Below are positions 62,261 to 64,000 of a stretch of 64,000 nucleotides of DNA, piece by piece. Every line of letters begins with the position of its first letter. The first letter of the stretch is position 1. Origin of the DNA: Roseicyclus sediminis (GTDB lineage Bacteria > Pseudomonadota > Alphaproteobacteria > Rhodobacterales > Rhodobacteraceae). The notes below the pieces were generated by a model. That model was not told the origin of the DNA. It did not search any database and saw only the letters and a list, made by a program, of their open reading frames with translations. A program made the position numbers and the translations under genes. The DNA is taken from NCBI RefSeq assembly GCF_025515305.1, contig NZ_JAOPHT010000003.1, forward strand, positions 62,001-126,000, given 5' to 3'.

Positions 62261-63657
62261 GCCCAGTCTCCGAAGCCGAAATGCACGTAGTCGCGCCGGT
62301 AGGCGTCGAAGACCGCGCGGGCCAGCGGCTTGTCCAGCATCGCACGCAGGACCGCTTCGCCGGGAACCGGTTCCGGGGCGAGGTCGGGCGCGTCGATGCC
62401 ACGGGATAGCGCAAGGTGGCCAAGGACATCGGCGGCCTCGTCCTCCAGGACAATACGCTGCGGCAGCACGACATGGGCAGCGCCCTGCAGGATCGCCATC
62501 TGCGTGGCCCACTCGGGCGCGATCCGGAGGCTGGTCTGGCCGGAGAGGTTGCCCTTGAGAAACGAGACGAAGGCCGCGAAGTCATCTCGTGACGCCGAGG
62601 GACCATCGGAAAACGGCACGTTGTAGCGGTCCTTCAGGATGGCCCGCGTCTCGCCGGACGACGAATCCCGAGACAGGCGCAAAAGCTCGTAGGCCCGAAA
62701 GGCGCGGGGCAAGGGGTGGCGCAGCACGCTGAAGGTGGCAAAGCCCGGATGCGACCGCATCCAGATGCGCAGGTCCTTCTGGCTCATGCCGGTCAGGAGG
62801 GCGCTGCGTCCGACACCGCCGATCGCACCCATCCAGTCGAGCACGCTGTCCTCCGGCGCGCCTGCAACAGGCAGGAACAGAAGCCCGACCTCTGGGTGGG
62901 CCACGAAACCGGGCACGCCGGGCGCGCGCGGCGTCTCGCCATCGACCAGACGGTCGGCCCCGAAGCGATCCATCCCCGCAAGCGCGACCTCCATCTCGGG
63001 ATAGTTCGCCACCTTGTCGCGCAGGCTGCCCGGGTTCTGCCGCTTCAGCCGCTTCGACGCCGCCGGAAGGCGGTGATCCGAGCCGAGGAAGGCGGCAAGG
63101 CCGTTCAGAACCTCCACGTCGTTGATGTCGACATAGCGTATGTGGAACGCCGACTGGCCCGTCACCTGCAGGCCCCGCCGCACGAGGTCGCGGAAATCGG
63201 CCCAGTCCTGCAGCATGGCGTCGAACTCGGCGGGGTCGAACTCCACCTTGCTGGTGCGCGCGTGCTTCATGTCGGTCAGGCGCCACTGGCCTGTCGCGGT
63301 GGCGATCTTGCGGCTGACATAGGCATCGAGCGGGCTGCGCGTGAGGATCACCTTGGCAATGCGCGGGTCCGACAGGACGGCATCCACGACGCGGGGGTCG
63401 TGATCGTGGAAGAAGCGGAACCCCGGCAACCCCTCCGTCCCGTCGATCAGGGCACGCAGGAGGCCGAGGGGGTCCCGCTCGCGCCGGGCCATGTCGAAGC
63501 CGAACAGTTCGTGCCGGTTGTGGTGGCCGACGAAGGTCGGGTTGAAGACCTCGCCGTGGCAGGTCACGTCCGGCAGCGCGTTCAGGCTCTCTTCAAGGTG
63601 GTTCGAGCCGGTCCGCATCTCCGCGAACATGACGAAGGCATCGAAGCGCCGCGCCAT
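62257..63657 (-). CDS. Sulfotransferase-like protein with two PAPS-type domains
   Basis: The 466-residue protein has an N-terminal sulfotransferase domain with phosphate-binding motif RTGSNHL (residues 15-21) and VILTRSPLDAYVSRKI, and a second half with FSVLRHPLPRAFRAYE (about 312-327), a 3'-phosphate type motif again. This suggests two sulfotransferase-like domains in one chain, with the second lacking a clear 5'-phosphate loop. Substrate unknown; similar proteins in roseobacters are often near surface-sugar genes. It is 3 bases downstream of the partial gene at the right edge. Confidence 0.82.
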   Translation of the reverse strand: MARRFDAFVMFAEMRTGSNHLEESLNALPDVTCHGEVFNPTFVGHHNRHELFGFDMARRERDPLGLLRALIDGTEGLPGFRFFHDHDPRVVDAVLSDPRIAKVILTRSPLDAYVSRKIATATGQWRLTDMKHARTSKVEFDPAEFDAMLQDWADFRDLVRRGLQVTGQSAFHIRYVDINDVEVLNGLAAFLGSDHRLPAASKRLKRQNPGSLRDKVANYPEMEVALAGMDRFGADRLVDGETPRAPGVPGFVAHPEVGLLFLPVAGAPEDSVLDWMGAIGGVGRSALLTGMSQKDLRIWMRSHPGFATFSVLRHPLPRAFRAYELLRLSRDSSSGETRAILKDRYNVPFSDGPSASRDDFAAFVSFLKGNLSGQTSLRIAPEWATQMAILQGAAHVVLPQRIVLEDEAADVLGHLALSRGIDAPDLAPEPVPGEAVLRAMLDKPLARAVFDAYRRDYVHFGFGDWA

Positions 63658-63660
63658 CGC

Positions 63661-64000
63661 TCAGCGCACCAGGTAGGGACGGCTGGCGTCGCCCGAACGG
63701 GGTTCGCCGCTGTAGCCCTCCTGCGGGAAGTCCCCGACCATGAAGGGATTCATGCCCTGGTTCTTCAGGCTCTGCAGGAACTGCGGGAAGCCTTGCAGGT
63801 CGACCATGCGCGGCGCCTCCGTCAGGCGTTGCACCGGCGCGCCCTCCATGGCGTCGAGGATGCCCTGCAGGTTCTCCATCGGCTCTTCCACGAAATCCGC
63901 CAGCGTCCAGATGCGGATATCCGCGCGGCGGCTGCGGTCGCGCAGCGTCTCGACGAAATCGGCCTCGCGCCTCTGCAGGGCCGCGGCCTCCGTCCGGATG
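63661..64000 (-). CDS. Partial protein of unknown function (5' end outside window)
   Basis: The frame is open through the right end of the window, giving at least 113 residues ending at 63661. It starts in the window with ...EAAALQRREADFVETLRDRSRR and ends in RSGDASRPYLVR. No known domain is seen. It overlaps nothing and lies 3 bases upstream of the sulfotransferase gene on the same strand, so the two are probably in one operon and may share a role in surface modification. Confidence 0.65.
   Translation of the reverse strand, partial: IRTEAAALQRREADFVETLRDRSRRADIRIWTLADFVEEPMENLQGILDAMEGAPVQRLTEAPRMVDLQGFPQFLQSLKNQGMNPFMVGDFPQEGYSGEPRSGDASRPYLVR

Overview
The window is a chromosomal stretch of a GC-rich alphaproteobacterium, most likely of the Rhodobacteraceae (Roseobacter group). 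The basis is the overall base composition, frequent TTG and GTG starts with 4-base gene overlaps, and characteristic neighbourhoods: serB divergent from or next to serC-serA, a split gltD...gltB cluster, lptC-lptA-lptB-hpf-ptsN, an IalB-family protein, and a Hint-domain protein. The species cannot be named from the sequence alone.

Layout. 1-14 kb holds housekeeping genes: a peptidoglycan glycosyltransferase (mtgA, open at the left edge), a glutathione S-transferase, queG, an SDR protein, an L,D-transpeptidase lipoprotein, rlmN, an IalB-like protein, a type II asparaginase, a hybrid histidine kinase, a thiolase, serA and serC. 14-24 kb holds a MarR regulator, a fused 5-oxoprolinase, and a vitamin B12 salvage operon (btuB, btuF, btuC, btuD, cbiZ) headed by a cobalamin riboswitch. 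24-32.6 kb holds an Att-like ABC exporter with its lipocalin-like partner, a membrane-anchored hydrolase, serB, a Hint-domain protein and small enzymes. 32.7-40 kb is the glutamate synthase cluster, in which gltD and gltB are separated by two extra genes, all with 4-base overlaps. 40-47 kb holds uppP, an NDUFA9-like protein and tamA-tamB.

47.2-58.4 kb is an integrated genomic island of about 11.2 kb. It sits in the 3' end of a tRNA-Leu(CAG) gene and is bounded by a 16-base direct repeat that matches the tRNA end. A tyrosine integrase lies just inside the left end. Cargo is (i) a 420-residue proteasome-like Ntn-hydrolase candidate whose N-terminal Thr, Asp17 and Lys33 fall exactly at the proteasome catalytic positions, translationally coupled to a 60-residue protein; (ii) a serine recombinase with a repeat-rich possible res site; (iii) phage-type BRO-N and HNH/AP2 genes; (iv) a hairpin-rich non-coding stretch; and (v) a type I restriction-modification system (hsdR, hsdM, hsdS) with a small basic protein. 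The proteasome-like pair is the most unusual feature of the window and a candidate new proteolytic or defence module.

58.4-64 kb returns to the core genome: a short RNase D, the LPS export genes lptC-lptA-lptB, hpf and ptsN (without the rpoN gene often found between lptB and hpf), then a two-domain sulfotransferase and a partial gene at the right edge.

All assignments come from reading the sequence and translated frames; no database search was run.
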